In this document: in pieces, positions 1 to 8,982 of the stretch
How the letters are laid out: every line of letters begins with the position of its first letter
Position numbering within the stretch: position 1 is the first letter of the stretch
Assembly (NCBI GenBank): GCA_902576045.1
Contig: CACGTU010000001.1
Location: 1-64,000 of the forward strand
Reading direction: 5' to 3'
Source of the DNA: an uncultured Pelagibacteraceae bacterium
GTDB taxonomy: Bacteria > Pseudomonadota > Alphaproteobacteria > Pelagibacterales > Pelagibacteraceae
DNA length: 64,000 nt
The notes under the pieces: generated by a model
Database searches by the model: none
Seen by the model: only the letters and a program-made list of their open reading frames with translations
What the model was told of the DNA's origin: nothing
Position numbers and translations under genes: made by a program

Positions 1-671
1 CAATGATTTATGTGCCAGCAAAATTTGCCTCATCGGCAATTATAGAGGCAATTGATGCATCTATAGAATTAATTGTTTGTGTGACAGAGGGTATACCTGT
101 CCTTGATATGTTAAGAGTAAAACAGCATTTAAATAAATCTAAATCAAGATTAATTGGACCTAACTGCCCAGGCATTATCACGCCAGATGAATGCAAAATA
201 GGAATTATGCCTGGAAATATTCATAAAAAAGGATCAGTTGGTATAGTTTCGCGATCAGGAACATTAACTTATGAAGCTGTTGCTCAAACAACTGAAAATG
301 GGTTAGGGCAAACTACTTGTATAGGTATTGGTGGGGATCCTATTAATGGAACAAATTTTATTGATTGCTTAGATCTTTTTTTGAATGATGAGGATACAAA
401 ATCAATCTTAATGATAGGTGAAATAGGAGGAACAGCAGAAGAAGAGGCTGCTGAGTTTGTAAAAAATCATAATATAAAAAAACCAATTGTTGGATTTGTA
501 GCAGGATTAACAGCACCTCCTGGTAGAAGAATGGGGCATGCTGGTGCAATAATTTCAGGAGGTAAAGGTGGCGCAGAAGATAAAATAAAAAAAATGGAAG
601 AAAGTGGTATTACAATTGCAAAATCCCCTTCTGAGATAGGGAAAACTCTTTTTAATAAATTGTCTAGTTGA
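1..671 (+). CDS. sucD: Succinyl-CoA synthetase alpha subunit, 5' end cut by window
   Basis: Succinyl-CoA ligase alpha subunit, which makes succinate and a nucleoside triphosphate from succinyl-CoA in the TCA cycle with SucC. The visible 222 residues begin at a motif ([12 protein letters not shown]) that lies about 70 residues into normal SucD, so the true start is left of the window and the ATG at base 3 is internal. [11 protein letters not shown] and the phosphohistidine loop [15 protein letters not shown] (His at visible residue 179, close to the usual 246 once the missing part is added) are intact, as is the C terminus. It is followed by sucA, sucB and lpd on the same strand, the usual alphaproteobacterial block. 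Identification is secure; only the N terminus is missing. Confidence 0.97.
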   Translation, partial: MIYVPAKFASSAIIEAIDASIELIVCVTEGIPVLDMLRVKQHLNKSKSRLIGPNCPGIITPDECKIGIMPGNIHKKGSVGIVSRSGTLTYEAVAQTTENGLGQTTCIGIGGDPINGTNFIDCLDLFLNDEDTKSILMIGEIGGTAEEEAAEFVKNHNIKKPIVGFVAGLTAPPGRRMGHAGAIISGGKGGAEDKIKKMEESGITIAKSPSEIGKTLFNKLSS

Positions 672-710
672 TAATATTTTTTTAGTAATATAGCTTAACG
701 ATATAGACAA

Positions 711-784
711 ATGTCATCTTCAAAAAACTTAGAGTATAAAAAACATCATTCCTGAATAAGACAAATAGTGCATTTATAGAGGAG
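711..784 (+). other. Out-of-frame N-terminal segment of sucA (one-base frameshift)
   Basis: The ATG at 711 opens MSSSKNLEYKK in frame 0 and stops at TGA 753-755. From base 743 the other frame reads TSFLNKTNSAFIEE directly into the annotated MYVRFLNQDPN. Joined, the two pieces give the normal start of an alphaproteobacterial SucA. The break lies in a run of six A (738-743); one extra A would restore a single frame. The true start of sucA is therefore probably 711, with a one-base deletion or a sequence error in the homopolymer. Confidence 0.85.
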
Positions 785-3613
785 ATGTATGTAAGATTTT
801 TGAACCAAGATCCAAATCTTGCAGATAGTTGGAAAGATTATTTTGAAGGTATTCAGGACGAAGCAGAAGTTATTTTAAATGATATTAATGGACCATCATG
901 GAAACCTGAAGGGGTAAGAATAAATTCCAATAATATAGAAAAAATAATAGAAAAAAATGGCAATGCATCCAAAGATGTATCTGATAAATTTAATTTTCAA
1001 GTAGTTGCAAATTCCAACAAAGAATCCATAAGTGCTGTAGCACTTATAAGAGCTTATAGGCTAAGAGGACATTTACTTGCAAAGTTAGATCCTCTAGAAA
1101 TGATGACGACAGAATATTTAGATGAGTTACATCCTGAATATTATGGTTTTGATAAGAAAAACTACGATAAAAAAATTGAACTTAATGGTGTAATAAACAG
1201 GGAGAAAGCAAGCGTACGAGAGATACTTCAATTCTTAAAGAAAACTTATTGTGGCCCAGTTGGTTATGAGTACATGCATATCTCCAATCCAACTGAAAGA
1301 AAATGGTTTAGAGATAGAGTTGAAAAAGACGAGAATGCATTAAAATTTACTAACAATGGAAAAGATGCAATTTTAAATAAGCTTATTCAAGCTGAAGGTT
1401 TTGAAAAGTTTTTACATACAAAATACGTTGGAACCAAAAGATTTGGCTTAGATGGTGGGGAAAGTTTGATACCTGCGTTAGAGCAAATCATAAAAATTGG
1501 AGGACAGTTTAAAATTAAAGAAGTTAAAATAGGCATGTCTCATAGAGGACGATTAAACGTATTAGCAAACGTTTTACAAAAATCTTACAAAAGAATTTTT
1601 AATGAGTTTGCTGGAGAAATGAGTGGTAACACTAAAGATAGTGCTGGAGATGTGAAGTATCATTTGGGAGCTTCCTCAAACAGAGAATTTGATGGAAATT
1701 CGGTACATGTCAGTCTTACAGATAATCCATCTCATCTAGAGGCTGTAAATCCAGTTGTTTTAGGACAAACACGAGCAAAGCAATTTTTTCATGGCGATAA
1801 AGAAAGAAATAAAGTTATACCTATTCTTATCCATGGTGATGCTGCGTTTGCTGGCCAAGGAGTTGTATCTGAGTGTTTTGCAATGTCAGGGCTACCTGGT
1901 CACAACACTGGAGGAACAATTCATATAATTGTAAATAACCAAATAGGATTTACTACAAGCCCAAGATTTGCACGTTCATCACCATATCCATCTGATGTTG
2001 GGAAAATGGTAGATGCACCAATAATTCATGTCAATGGAGATAATCCTGAAGCTGTAGTTTACGCGACAAGAGTAGCAACAGAGTTTAGATTAAAATTTAA
2101 CAGAGATGTGGTTATTGATCTAATTTGCTATAGAAGATTTGGTCATAACGAAGGAGATGAGCCATCTTTTACCCAGCCTTTAATGTATAAGAAAATAAGA
2201 TCTCACCCGTCTACGGTAAATATTTATGGAGAAAAACTAGTAAATGAAAATCTTTTCTCTAAAGATCAACTTAATTTAAAAATTCAAGAGTTTAAGAATT
2301 TATTAGACGATCAATTTAAAACTGCGAAAGACTATAAACCGAAAATAGAATGGTTTGAGGGAACATGGTCAAGATACAAACCAGAAAAAGGAAAAGATAG
2401 ACGAGGTGTTACAGGAGCTGACATTAAAATTTTAAAAGAAATTTCAAATAAAATTAATATTGTTCCACAAGAAAAAAATATTCATAAAACAATTATTAAA
2501 ATTCTTGACTCCAGAAGACAAACAGTTGAGCAAGGTGTTGGAATTGACTGGGCTACAGCAGAGGCTTTAGCTTTTGGTTCTTTATTGGAGGAGGGATATC
2601 CAGTTAGATTGGTTGGCCAAGATTCAGGAAGAGGGACTTTTAGTCAAAGACATTCCGTTCTAAGAAATCAAATTGATAATTCCAGATATATTCCTTTGAA
2701 CAATATATCAAAATATCAAAAAAATTTTGAAGTTGTTGATAGTTTTTTATCAGAACTCGCAGTCCTAGGATTTGAATATGGATATAGTTTAGTTGAACCA
2801 AATACTCTTACTTTGTGGGAAGCACAGTTTGGAGATTTTGCTAATGGTGCTCAAGTAATTATTGACCAATTTATTGCATCTGGAGAAAGGAAATGGAATA
2901 GAGCCTCAGGATTAGTAATGCTGCTACCCCATGGATATGAAGGTCAAGGTCCAGAGCATTCTTCCGCAAGATTGGAGAGATATCTACAGTTATGTGCAAA
3001 TGATAATCTTCAAATTATGAATTGCACTACTCCAGCTAACTATTTTCATGCATTGAGAAGACAAATGCACAGAGACTTTAGAAAGCCTTTAATTATGATG
3101 ACACCAAAGTCCTTACTAAGAAATAAATTATGTGTATCAAATATAGAGGATTTTAGTAGAGAAAATACATTTCACAGAGTACTCTGGGATCACGCTTTAG
3201 ATCCTAAAGCTGAGGGTTTTTTAAAATTAAAAGATAAATCAAAGATAAGAAAAGTTATTATGTGTTCTGGTAAAGTTTACTTTGATTTATTGGCAGCAAG
3301 AGAGAAACTAAAAGTTGATGACGTTGCATTGTATAGAATTGAACAATTATACCCATTTCCTGCAAAAGCTCTTGTAAAAGAACTTAGACCATTTGCAAAT
3401 AATTCAAATTTTTTTTGGTGCCAAGAGGAACCAAAAAATATGGGCGCATGGTTCTCAGTAAGAGATTATATACAATGGACATTAGAAACTATTAAGGCTA
3501 AAAATAGTAAAATTTCTTATATAGGAAGAAATCCTGATGCTTCACCTGCAACAGGTTACGCAAAAAGACATCTTTCAGAACAACAAGAAATTATTAATAA
3601 AGTATTTGAATAA
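785..3613 (+). CDS. sucA: 2-oxoglutarate dehydrogenase E1 component
   Basis: Thiamine-diphosphate-dependent E1 subunit that decarboxylates 2-oxoglutarate and passes the succinyl group to lipoyl-SucB. The 942-residue frame carries the E1o signatures GMSHRGRLNVL, HGDAAFAGQGVV, NNQIGFTT and GHNEGDEPSF in the cofactor half, and LPHGYEGQGPEHSSARLERYLQL in the transketolase-like C-terminal half. The listed start (ATG 785) has only GAGGAG two bases upstream, too close for a good ribosome site; the family N terminus is encoded just upstream from ATG 711 in another frame (separate entry). Without those 25 residues the SucB-contacting N terminus is lost, though the catalytic domain is whole. The stop abuts the sucB ATG, so the two are co-translated. 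Confidence 0.96.
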   Translation: MYVRFLNQDPNLADSWKDYFEGIQDEAEVILNDINGPSWKPEGVRINSNNIEKIIEKNGNASKDVSDKFNFQVVANSNKESISAVALIRAYRLRGHLLAKLDPLEMMTTEYLDELHPEYYGFDKKNYDKKIELNGVINREKASVREILQFLKKTYCGPVGYEYMHISNPTERKWFRDRVEKDENALKFTNNGKDAILNKLIQAEGFEKFLHTKYVGTKRFGLDGGESLIPALEQIIKIGGQFKIKEVKIGMSHRGRLNVLANVLQKSYKRIFNEFAGEMSGNTKDSAGDVKYHLGASSNREFDGNSVHVSLTDNPSHLEAVNPVVLGQTRAKQFFHGDKERNKVIPILIHGDAAFAGQGVVSECFAMSGLPGHNTGGTIHIIVNNQIGFTTSPRFARSSPYPSDVGKMVDAPIIHVNGDNPEAVVYATRVATEFRLKFNRDVVIDLICYRRFGHNEGDEPSFTQPLMYKKIRSHPSTVNIYGEKLVNENLFSKDQLNLKIQEFKNLLDDQFKTAKDYKPKIEWFEGTWSRYKPEKGKDRRGVTGADIKILKEISNKINIVPQEKNIHKTIIKILDSRRQTVEQGVGIDWATAEALAFGSLLEEGYPVRLVGQDSGRGTFSQRHSVLRNQIDNSRYIPLNNISKYQKNFEVVDSFLSELAVLGFEYGYSLVEPNTLTLWEAQFGDFANGAQVIIDQFIASGERKWNRASGLVMLLPHGYEGQGPEHSSARLERYLQLCANDNLQIMNCTTPANYFHALRRQMHRDFRKPLIMMTPKSLLRNKLCVSNIEDFSRENTFHRVLWDHALDPKAEGFLKLKDKSKIRKVIMCSGKVYFDLLAAREKLKVDDVALYRIEQLYPFPAKALVKELRPFANNSNFFWCQEEPKNMGAWFSVRDYIQWTLETIKAKNSKISYIGRNPDASPATGYAKRHLSEQQEIINKVFE

Positions 3614-4948
3614 ATGAGTGAAAAAATTCTAGTCCCTGTGCTTGGAGAGAGTATTACTGAGGCAACAGTATCCAAGTGGTTAAAGAAACAGGGCGACAGT
3701 GTCATTGCAGATGAAGCTGTAGTTGAACTTGAAACTGATAAAGTAAATTTAGAAGTACCAGCATCAACACATGGTGTTATTGCAGAGATTAATGCCAACG
3801 AAGGAGATACAGTTGAAGTAGGAGCAGTTTTAGGAGTGATTTCAGAGACTGCAAATAAAACAGAAAATAAACCTTCGAGTCAAGTTATAGAAGATCAAAA
3901 ATACCAAGTAGAGGAGAACCCTAAAATATTTGAGACTAAAGTCGAACCAACATTAAAAACTAAAGAAAAAGACAATGTTATAAGCTTGGATGTAGAAAAA
4001 AAACAAAAAGTATTAGAAACTTCAGATGAAGAACAGCCATTTGTTTTAACAGATGAAGTATTAGAGCCAAATGCAGAAGAAACAAAAATAAATCCAATAT
4101 TATCCCCTGCTGTAAGAAAAATGGTTGCAGAAAAAAAAATTGATTTAGAACAAGTAAAACCTACAGGAAAAGATGGCAGAATATTAAAAGGCGACTTAAT
4201 TAGTATGATGGGCGCCAATCCTCAACCGAACCAAAGAAAAATTCAATTTGGTGAAGAGGAAAGAATTAAGATGTCTAGGTTAAGACAGACTATTGCAAAA
4301 AGATTAAAGGAAGCCCAGGAAAATGCAGCTATGTTAACCACTTTTAATGAGGTTGATATGTCAGGTATAATGTCGATGCGAAAAGAAAATCAAGAAGATT
4401 TTCAGGCAAGATATGGAATTAAACTTGGATTTATGTCCTTTTTTGTAAAAGCTTGCGTGGTTGGTTTAAAATTATTTCCAGCAATAAATGCAGAAATAGA
4501 GGGACAGGAAATAATATATAAAAATTACTATAATATTAGCTTTGCTGTTGGAACTGAAAAAGGTTTAGTAGTACCAGTTTTAAAAAATGCTGACGAAATG
4601 TCTTTTGCTGACATAGAGAAAGAAATTAAAAATCTATCAGAAAAAGCAAAAAATAATTCTTTAGTTATTGAGGATTTACAAGGTGGTACATTTACAATCA
4701 GCAATGGGGGAGTGTATGGTTCAATGTTGTCTACCCCGATTTTAAATCCTCCTCAGTCAGGTGTATTAGGAATGCACAATATTGTTGAAAGACCTGTTGT
4801 TCAAGATAATGAAATTAAAGTAAAACCAATAATGTATCTTGCACTTTCATATGACCATAGGATTATAGATGGAAAAGACTCAGTTTCTTTTTTAAAAACA
4901 GTTAAAGAAAACCTTGAAGATCCAAGGAGATTATTTTTAAATATTTAA
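3614..4948 (+). CDS. sucB: Dihydrolipoyl succinyltransferase (E2 of 2-oxoglutarate dehydrogenase)
   Basis: E2 core of the 2-oxoglutarate dehydrogenase complex; transfers succinyl from lipoamide to CoA. Three parts are visible: one N-terminal lipoyl domain with the lipoylated lysine K43 in ETDKVNLEVPA; a charged linker of about 80 residues; an E3-binding segment (LSPAVRKMVAEKKIDLEQVKPTGKDGRILKGDL); and the acyltransferase domain ending in SYDHRIIDGKDS, with catalytic H415 and D419. At 444 residues it is a normal E2o with a single lipoyl domain. ATG follows the sucA stop with no gap, and its own stop abuts lpd. Confidence 0.97.
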   Translation: MSEKILVPVLGESITEATVSKWLKKQGDSVIADEAVVELETDKVNLEVPASTHGVIAEINANEGDTVEVGAVLGVISETANKTENKPSSQVIEDQKYQVEENPKIFETKVEPTLKTKEKDNVISLDVEKKQKVLETSDEEQPFVLTDEVLEPNAEETKINPILSPAVRKMVAEKKIDLEQVKPTGKDGRILKGDLISMMGANPQPNQRKIQFGEEERIKMSRLRQTIAKRLKEAQENAAMLTTFNEVDMSGIMSMRKENQEDFQARYGIKLGFMSFFVKACVVGLKLFPAINAEIEGQEIIYKNYYNISFAVGTEKGLVVPVLKNADEMSFADIEKEIKNLSEKAKNNSLVIEDLQGGTFTISNGGVYGSMLSTPILNPPQSGVLGMHNIVERPVVQDNEIKVKPIMYLALSYDHRIIDGKDSVSFLKTVKENLEDPRRLFLNI

Positions 4949-6346
4949 ATGTCAGAAAAATTTGATGTAACAGTAATTGGTGGTGGCCCTGGTGGGTATG
5001 TCTGTGCAATAAGATTATCACAACTAGGTCTAAAAACTGCATGCATTGAATCCAGAGGATCGCTTGGTGGAACCTGCTTAAATGTAGGGTGTATTCCGTC
5101 AAAAAGCTTATTGAACTTATCTGAAAATTATCACAAGGCAAAAAATTTTGAAAAGATTGGTATCGAAATTGGTGAAATTAAATTGAACCTTGGAAAGATG
5201 ATGAAAAATAAAGAAAAGGCTGTAACCGTTTTAACAAAGGGAATAGAATTTTTGTTCAAAAAAAATAAGGTTTCTTATTTCAAAGGCAAAGGGTCATTTA
5301 AGAGCTCAAATGAAATATTAGTTTCTGGGGATGGAGAAGAAACAGTTATTGAGACTGAAAAAGCAATAATTAGTACTGGTTCAGAGCCTGTATCAATACC
5401 TGGAATGGAATTTGATGAGGAAAAAATAATCTCGTCTACTGGAGCATTATCCTTGGAAAAATTACCAAAAAAAATGGTTGTAGTTGGTGGAGGATATATT
5501 GGTTTGGAAATGGGTTCAGTTTGGTCAAGACTTGGAACAGAAGTAGAAGTTGTTGAATTTCTAGATCATATTACACCTGGTATGGACCGTGAGATATCAA
5601 CTGAATTCATGAAGATACTTAAAAAACAAGGAATAAAATTTAAATTAAATACCAAGGTTGAAAAAATTACAAAAAATGAAAATGGAGTTATCCTAGAGGT
5701 AATTGATAAAGAAAATAAGAAAAATAATATAGAAGCTGATGTTGTCCTTATTTCAGTTGGAAGACGACCATACACGACCGGTTTAAAATTAGAAAATGTA
5801 GGTGTTAAAACTGATGAAAAAGGAAAAGTAAAAGTAGATAAAAATTTTGAAACAAATATTAAAAACATATTTGCTATTGGTGATGTTATTGATGGTCCTA
5901 TGTTAGCTCACAAAGCAGAAGAGGAAGGAATTGCAGTTGCAGAATTTATTGCTGGTCAATCAGGACATGTTAATTACGAGATTATACCTGGTGTAATTTA
6001 TACCTCTCCAGAAGTTGCTTCAGTAGGAAAAACTGAGGAACAATTAAATGAAAAAAAAATTAATTTTAAAGTTGGAAAATTTCCTTTTATGGCAAATTCA
6101 AGAGCAAAAGCAATAGATGAGCCTGAAGGTTTTGTAAAAATACTTGCTGATGCAACTTCTGATAAAGTTTTAGGAGTACATATTATAGGCCCACACGCTG
6201 GAGAAATGATTGCTGAAATGGCTATCGCAATGGAGTTTGGTGCAAGTTCAGAGGACATAGCGAGAACTTGCCATGCGCACCCAACATTTTCAGAGGCAAT
6301 AAAAGAAGCAGCTTTATCTGTAGAAAAAAGACAGATTCACTCTTAA
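4949..6346 (+). CDS. lpd: Dihydrolipoamide dehydrogenase (E3)
   Basis: FAD flavoenzyme that reoxidises dihydrolipoamide with NAD+. The FAD-binding start VIGGGPGGYVCAIR is followed by the redox disulfide GGTCLNVGCIPSK (C43/C48), an NAD-binding VVVGGGYIGLEMGSVW near residue 180, the second FAD motif (FAIGDVIDGPMLAHKAEEEG) and the C-terminal HAHPTFSEAIKEA with the active-site His. Length 465 is standard. Last gene of the sucAB-lpd run, starting immediately after the sucB stop. The same E3 may also serve pyruvate dehydrogenase or glycine cleavage, but those are not in view. Confidence 0.97.
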   Translation: MSEKFDVTVIGGGPGGYVCAIRLSQLGLKTACIESRGSLGGTCLNVGCIPSKSLLNLSENYHKAKNFEKIGIEIGEIKLNLGKMMKNKEKAVTVLTKGIEFLFKKNKVSYFKGKGSFKSSNEILVSGDGEETVIETEKAIISTGSEPVSIPGMEFDEEKIISSTGALSLEKLPKKMVVVGGGYIGLEMGSVWSRLGTEVEVVEFLDHITPGMDREISTEFMKILKKQGIKFKLNTKVEKITKNENGVILEVIDKENKKNNIEADVVLISVGRRPYTTGLKLENVGVKTDEKGKVKVDKNFETNIKNIFAIGDVIDGPMLAHKAEEEGIAVAEFIAGQSGHVNYEIIPGVIYTSPEVASVGKTEEQLNEKKINFKVGKFPFMANSRAKAIDEPEGFVKILADATSDKVLGVHIIGPHAGEMIAEMAIAMEFGASSEDIARTCHAHPTFSEAIKEAALSVEKRQIHS

Positions 6347-6366
6347 TATATTTCATAATATCAATT

Positions 6367-8322
6367 ATGAAATATCCAATTTTATTACCTAATATTTTTG
6401 ATCATCCATTTACTTATGAAAGTGAAAGTAAATTAAATATAGGTGACTATGTAAATGTACCCTTTGGCTCAAAAACAATAACAGGTGTTGTATGGGATAA
6501 ATTTGAGGAGAATAATAATAAAAATTTTAAAATTAAATCAATTAAAGAAAGATTAAATATTTTTTCATTAAAAAAACAAACCATAAATTTTTTAAATTGG
6601 TTTTCAGATTATAACCTTATTCCACTTGGTATGACACTCAAGCTTCACTTTCTAAGTGGAAAAGCTATAGAAATGCAAAAAAAAGAGGAATATCAAAAAT
6701 ATTCTAAAAAGTTTGGTAAACAGCAATTTAATTTATCTAATGAGCAAATAAAAGCCTATAAAGAAATAATAAAAAAAGATGACAAATTTAGAGTACACTT
6801 ACTACAAGGCACAACTGGCTCAGGAAAGACAATTGTTTACTTTAATTCAATAAAAAAAATTCTTGATCAGGGAAAACAATCTTTAATTTTATTACCAGAA
6901 ATTGGCCTCACGGGAGAATTTGAAAAGAAATTTAAGAATTTTTTTGGTTTTGAGGCAGCCATTTGGCACTCAAAAATAACTCCAAAAATGAAAAAAATTA
7001 TTTGGAGTGGATTAGCGTCAGGATTAATAAAAGTAGTTATTGGTGCAAGATCATCATTATTTTTACCTTTTAAAAACTTGGGATTGATTACCGTGGATGA
7101 GGAACATGATCAGTCTTATAAACAAGATGAGGGTGTTATTTATAATGCAAGAGATATGGCGATTGCTCGTGCCAGTAATGAAAATATACCTATTAATCTA
7201 GTAACAGCTGTTCCATCTATAGAAACTTATGCAAATGTTAAAAATGAAAAATATTATCATTCAAGGTTGATAAAAAGATATAAGGATGCAAAATTACCTA
7301 ACCATCACATTATAGATCTTAATCAATACAAACTTGCAAAAAAATCATTTATTTCATCGAAAACTTTAGAAAAAGTAAATGACCATCTTCTAAAAGGTGA
7401 TCAAATACTTTTCTTTATCAATAGAAGAGGTTTTGCTCCGTACGTTTTATGTAAAAAATGTTTGAATGTATTTTCATGCCCAAATTGTTCAATTAATCTT
7501 GTTTATCATAAAAATAATAAAAAACTTCTCTGCCATTATTGTGGCTACACTTCTTACTTGAATAGAAAATGTAAAAAAAAAGATAACTGTGAATTTATTT
7601 TTAGTGGGCCAGGTGTTGAAAAAATTGCTGAGGATGTGGAAATATTATTTCCAAACAAAAAAATAAATATTTTTTCAAGCGATACAATGAATAAAGCTTC
7701 AGGAAAAAAAATTTTAGATAAAATTATTTCTGGAGAAATTAATATACTTATCGGAACCCAATTAATCTCAAAAGGTTTTCATTTTCCTAATTTAAATTGT
7801 ATTGTTGTATTAGATATTGATTTAACTTCACAAGGACACGATCTAAGAAGTGCAGAGAAGAATTTACAATTATATCATCAACTTTCTGGTCGAGCAGGTC
7901 GAGCAGGCAAGCCTGCTAATATTTATTTTCAAACTTTAAATTTAAAAACTCAAGTAATTGATCAATTAACTCATCAAGATCCATTTAAGTTTTTAGATCA
8001 TGAATTAGAACTTCGTAAACAAAACAACCTCCCACCTTTTGAAAGATTTGTCTCATTAATTTTAACCTCAGAAGATGAAAAATTATTATATGATGAAGCT
8101 TCAAAATTTAAAAACAAGCTTACTAGTAAAATTAGCGAAAAAATTCTTGGTCCTGTTAATGCTCCTGTATTTAGAATTAAGAGAAAGTTTAGAAGTAGGC
8201 TTTTAATAAGAGCAAAGAAAAACAGCAATATTCAAAAAAAACTCAAAATGATCTTAAAAGAAATTAAATTTTCCAAAGGAATGAAACTAACAGTTGATGT
8301 TGACCCTGTAAGCTTCAATTAG
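6367..8322 (+). CDS. priA: Primosomal replication restart helicase PriA
   Basis: Superfamily 2 3'-5' helicase that reloads the replisome at collapsed forks. From ATG 6367 the protein is 651 residues: N-terminal DNA-binding part, Walker A GTTGSGKT at 148-155, Walker B VDEEHD, a cysteine-rich zinc insert (CKKC...CPNC...CHYCG...C) and the helicase C block ending GRAGRAG. The ORF-track start at 6268 lies inside lpd and adds 33 residues unlike PriA; MKYPILLPNIFDHPF is the family-like N terminus. The zinc region ends in RKCKKKDNCEF, a slightly lysine-rich spacing. Its place just upstream of atpH is common in alphaproteobacteria. Confidence 0.95.
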   Translation: MKYPILLPNIFDHPFTYESESKLNIGDYVNVPFGSKTITGVVWDKFEENNNKNFKIKSIKERLNIFSLKKQTINFLNWFSDYNLIPLGMTLKLHFLSGKAIEMQKKEEYQKYSKKFGKQQFNLSNEQIKAYKEIIKKDDKFRVHLLQGTTGSGKTIVYFNSIKKILDQGKQSLILLPEIGLTGEFEKKFKNFFGFEAAIWHSKITPKMKKIIWSGLASGLIKVVIGARSSLFLPFKNLGLITVDEEHDQSYKQDEGVIYNARDMAIARASNENIPINLVTAVPSIETYANVKNEKYYHSRLIKRYKDAKLPNHHIIDLNQYKLAKKSFISSKTLEKVNDHLLKGDQILFFINRRGFAPYVLCKKCLNVFSCPNCSINLVYHKNNKKLLCHYCGYTSYLNRKCKKKDNCEFIFSGPGVEKIAEDVEILFPNKKINIFSSDTMNKASGKKILDKIISGEINILIGTQLISKGFHFPNLNCIVVLDIDLTSQGHDLRSAEKNLQLYHQLSGRAGRAGKPANIYFQTLNLKTQVIDQLTHQDPFKFLDHELELRKQNNLPPFERFVSLILTSEDEKLLYDEASKFKNKLTSKISEKILGPVNAPVFRIKRKFRSRLLIRAKKNSNIQKKLKMILKEIKFSKGMKLTVDVDPVSFN

Positions 8323-8376
8323 TCCACTAAATACAGACATTTTTTAAAATCTGAGTCTTGAAGACTGATAATTGGT

Positions 8377-8982
8377 GTGTTAATTAAGCGAAATTTTTAT
8401 AAAACATCTTCATATTTGAGAACTAAATTGACTAAAATTAATACTTCAGTGACATCAAATAATAGCTACTCTCAAGCTCTGTTTGAGTTAGCCTCTGAAA
8501 ATAATGTTCTTTTAGAATTAGAAGAGCAAACCTCAGCTTTATTGAAATTAATAAAAACAAGTTCAGATTTTAGAGATTTGATTAAAAATCCAACAACAAA
8601 AAGTGATGATCTAATTAAGATAATGGATGAGATTGCAAATCAAAATAAATTTAATGGATTGTTAAAAAGATTTATCAGTTTTTTAATTAAAAAGAGAAGA
8701 TTCTTTTACGTTGAAAAAATATTTAACGATTATTTAGACGTATGCTCCAGATCTAGAGGAGAAATTAAAGCAGAACTTTCAGCAGCCAAAGAGTTAAATA
8801 AAAATGATATAGATAAAGTTAAAAATGAGCTAGCTGAAAATTTTGGCTCAAATATAAAATTAAACTATAAACATGATCCAAGTTTAATTGGTGGGTTGGT
8901 TATTAAAGTAGGTAGTACTATGGTTGATACCTCCATTAAAAATAAATTACATCAAATACAAAAGCAAATGATAGAGGCATAA
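8377..8982 (+). CDS. atpH: F1-ATPase delta subunit (start uncertain)
   Basis: Delta (OSCP-like) subunit, linking F1 to the peripheral stalk of ATP synthase. The recognisable domain starts at NSYSQALFELASENN and ends with the family C terminus (GGLVIKVGSTMVDTSIKNKLHQIQKQM). No ATG lies upstream in frame: the listed start is GTG 8377, with in-frame alternatives TTG 8416, TTG 8428 and GTG 8449. The family usually has only about 10-15 residues before YAxALFEL, which favours one of the three downstream codons. First gene of atpHAGDC; its stop is immediately followed by the atpA ATG. Fo genes are not in the window, the usual split in this class. Confidence 0.93.
   Translation: MLIKRNFYKTSSYLRTKLTKINTSVTSNNSYSQALFELASENNVLLELEEQTSALLKLIKTSSDFRDLIKNPTTKSDDLIKIMDEIANQNKFNGLLKRFISFLIKKRRFFYVEKIFNDYLDVCSRSRGEIKAELSAAKELNKNDIDKVKNELAENFGSNIKLNYKHDPSLIGGLVIKVGSTMVDTSIKNKLHQIQKQMIEA

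Noticed and set aside
8-196. Minus-strand ORF opposite sucD
   Set aside because: A shadow of the real gene; no ribosome site or recognised domain. The same holds for the other ORF-track lines lying opposite or inside larger genes.
738-744. Canonical programmed -1 frameshift site AAAAAAC in the sucA start
   Set aside because: The heptamer is present, but zero-frame codons are AAA AAA CAT, so it is not in the X XXY YYZ phase; a P-site shift would mispair. A missing A is simpler.
6268-6366. Upstream extension of priA into lpd
   Set aside because: The added 33 residues are read from lpd in another frame and do not resemble PriA; ATG 6367 fits the family.
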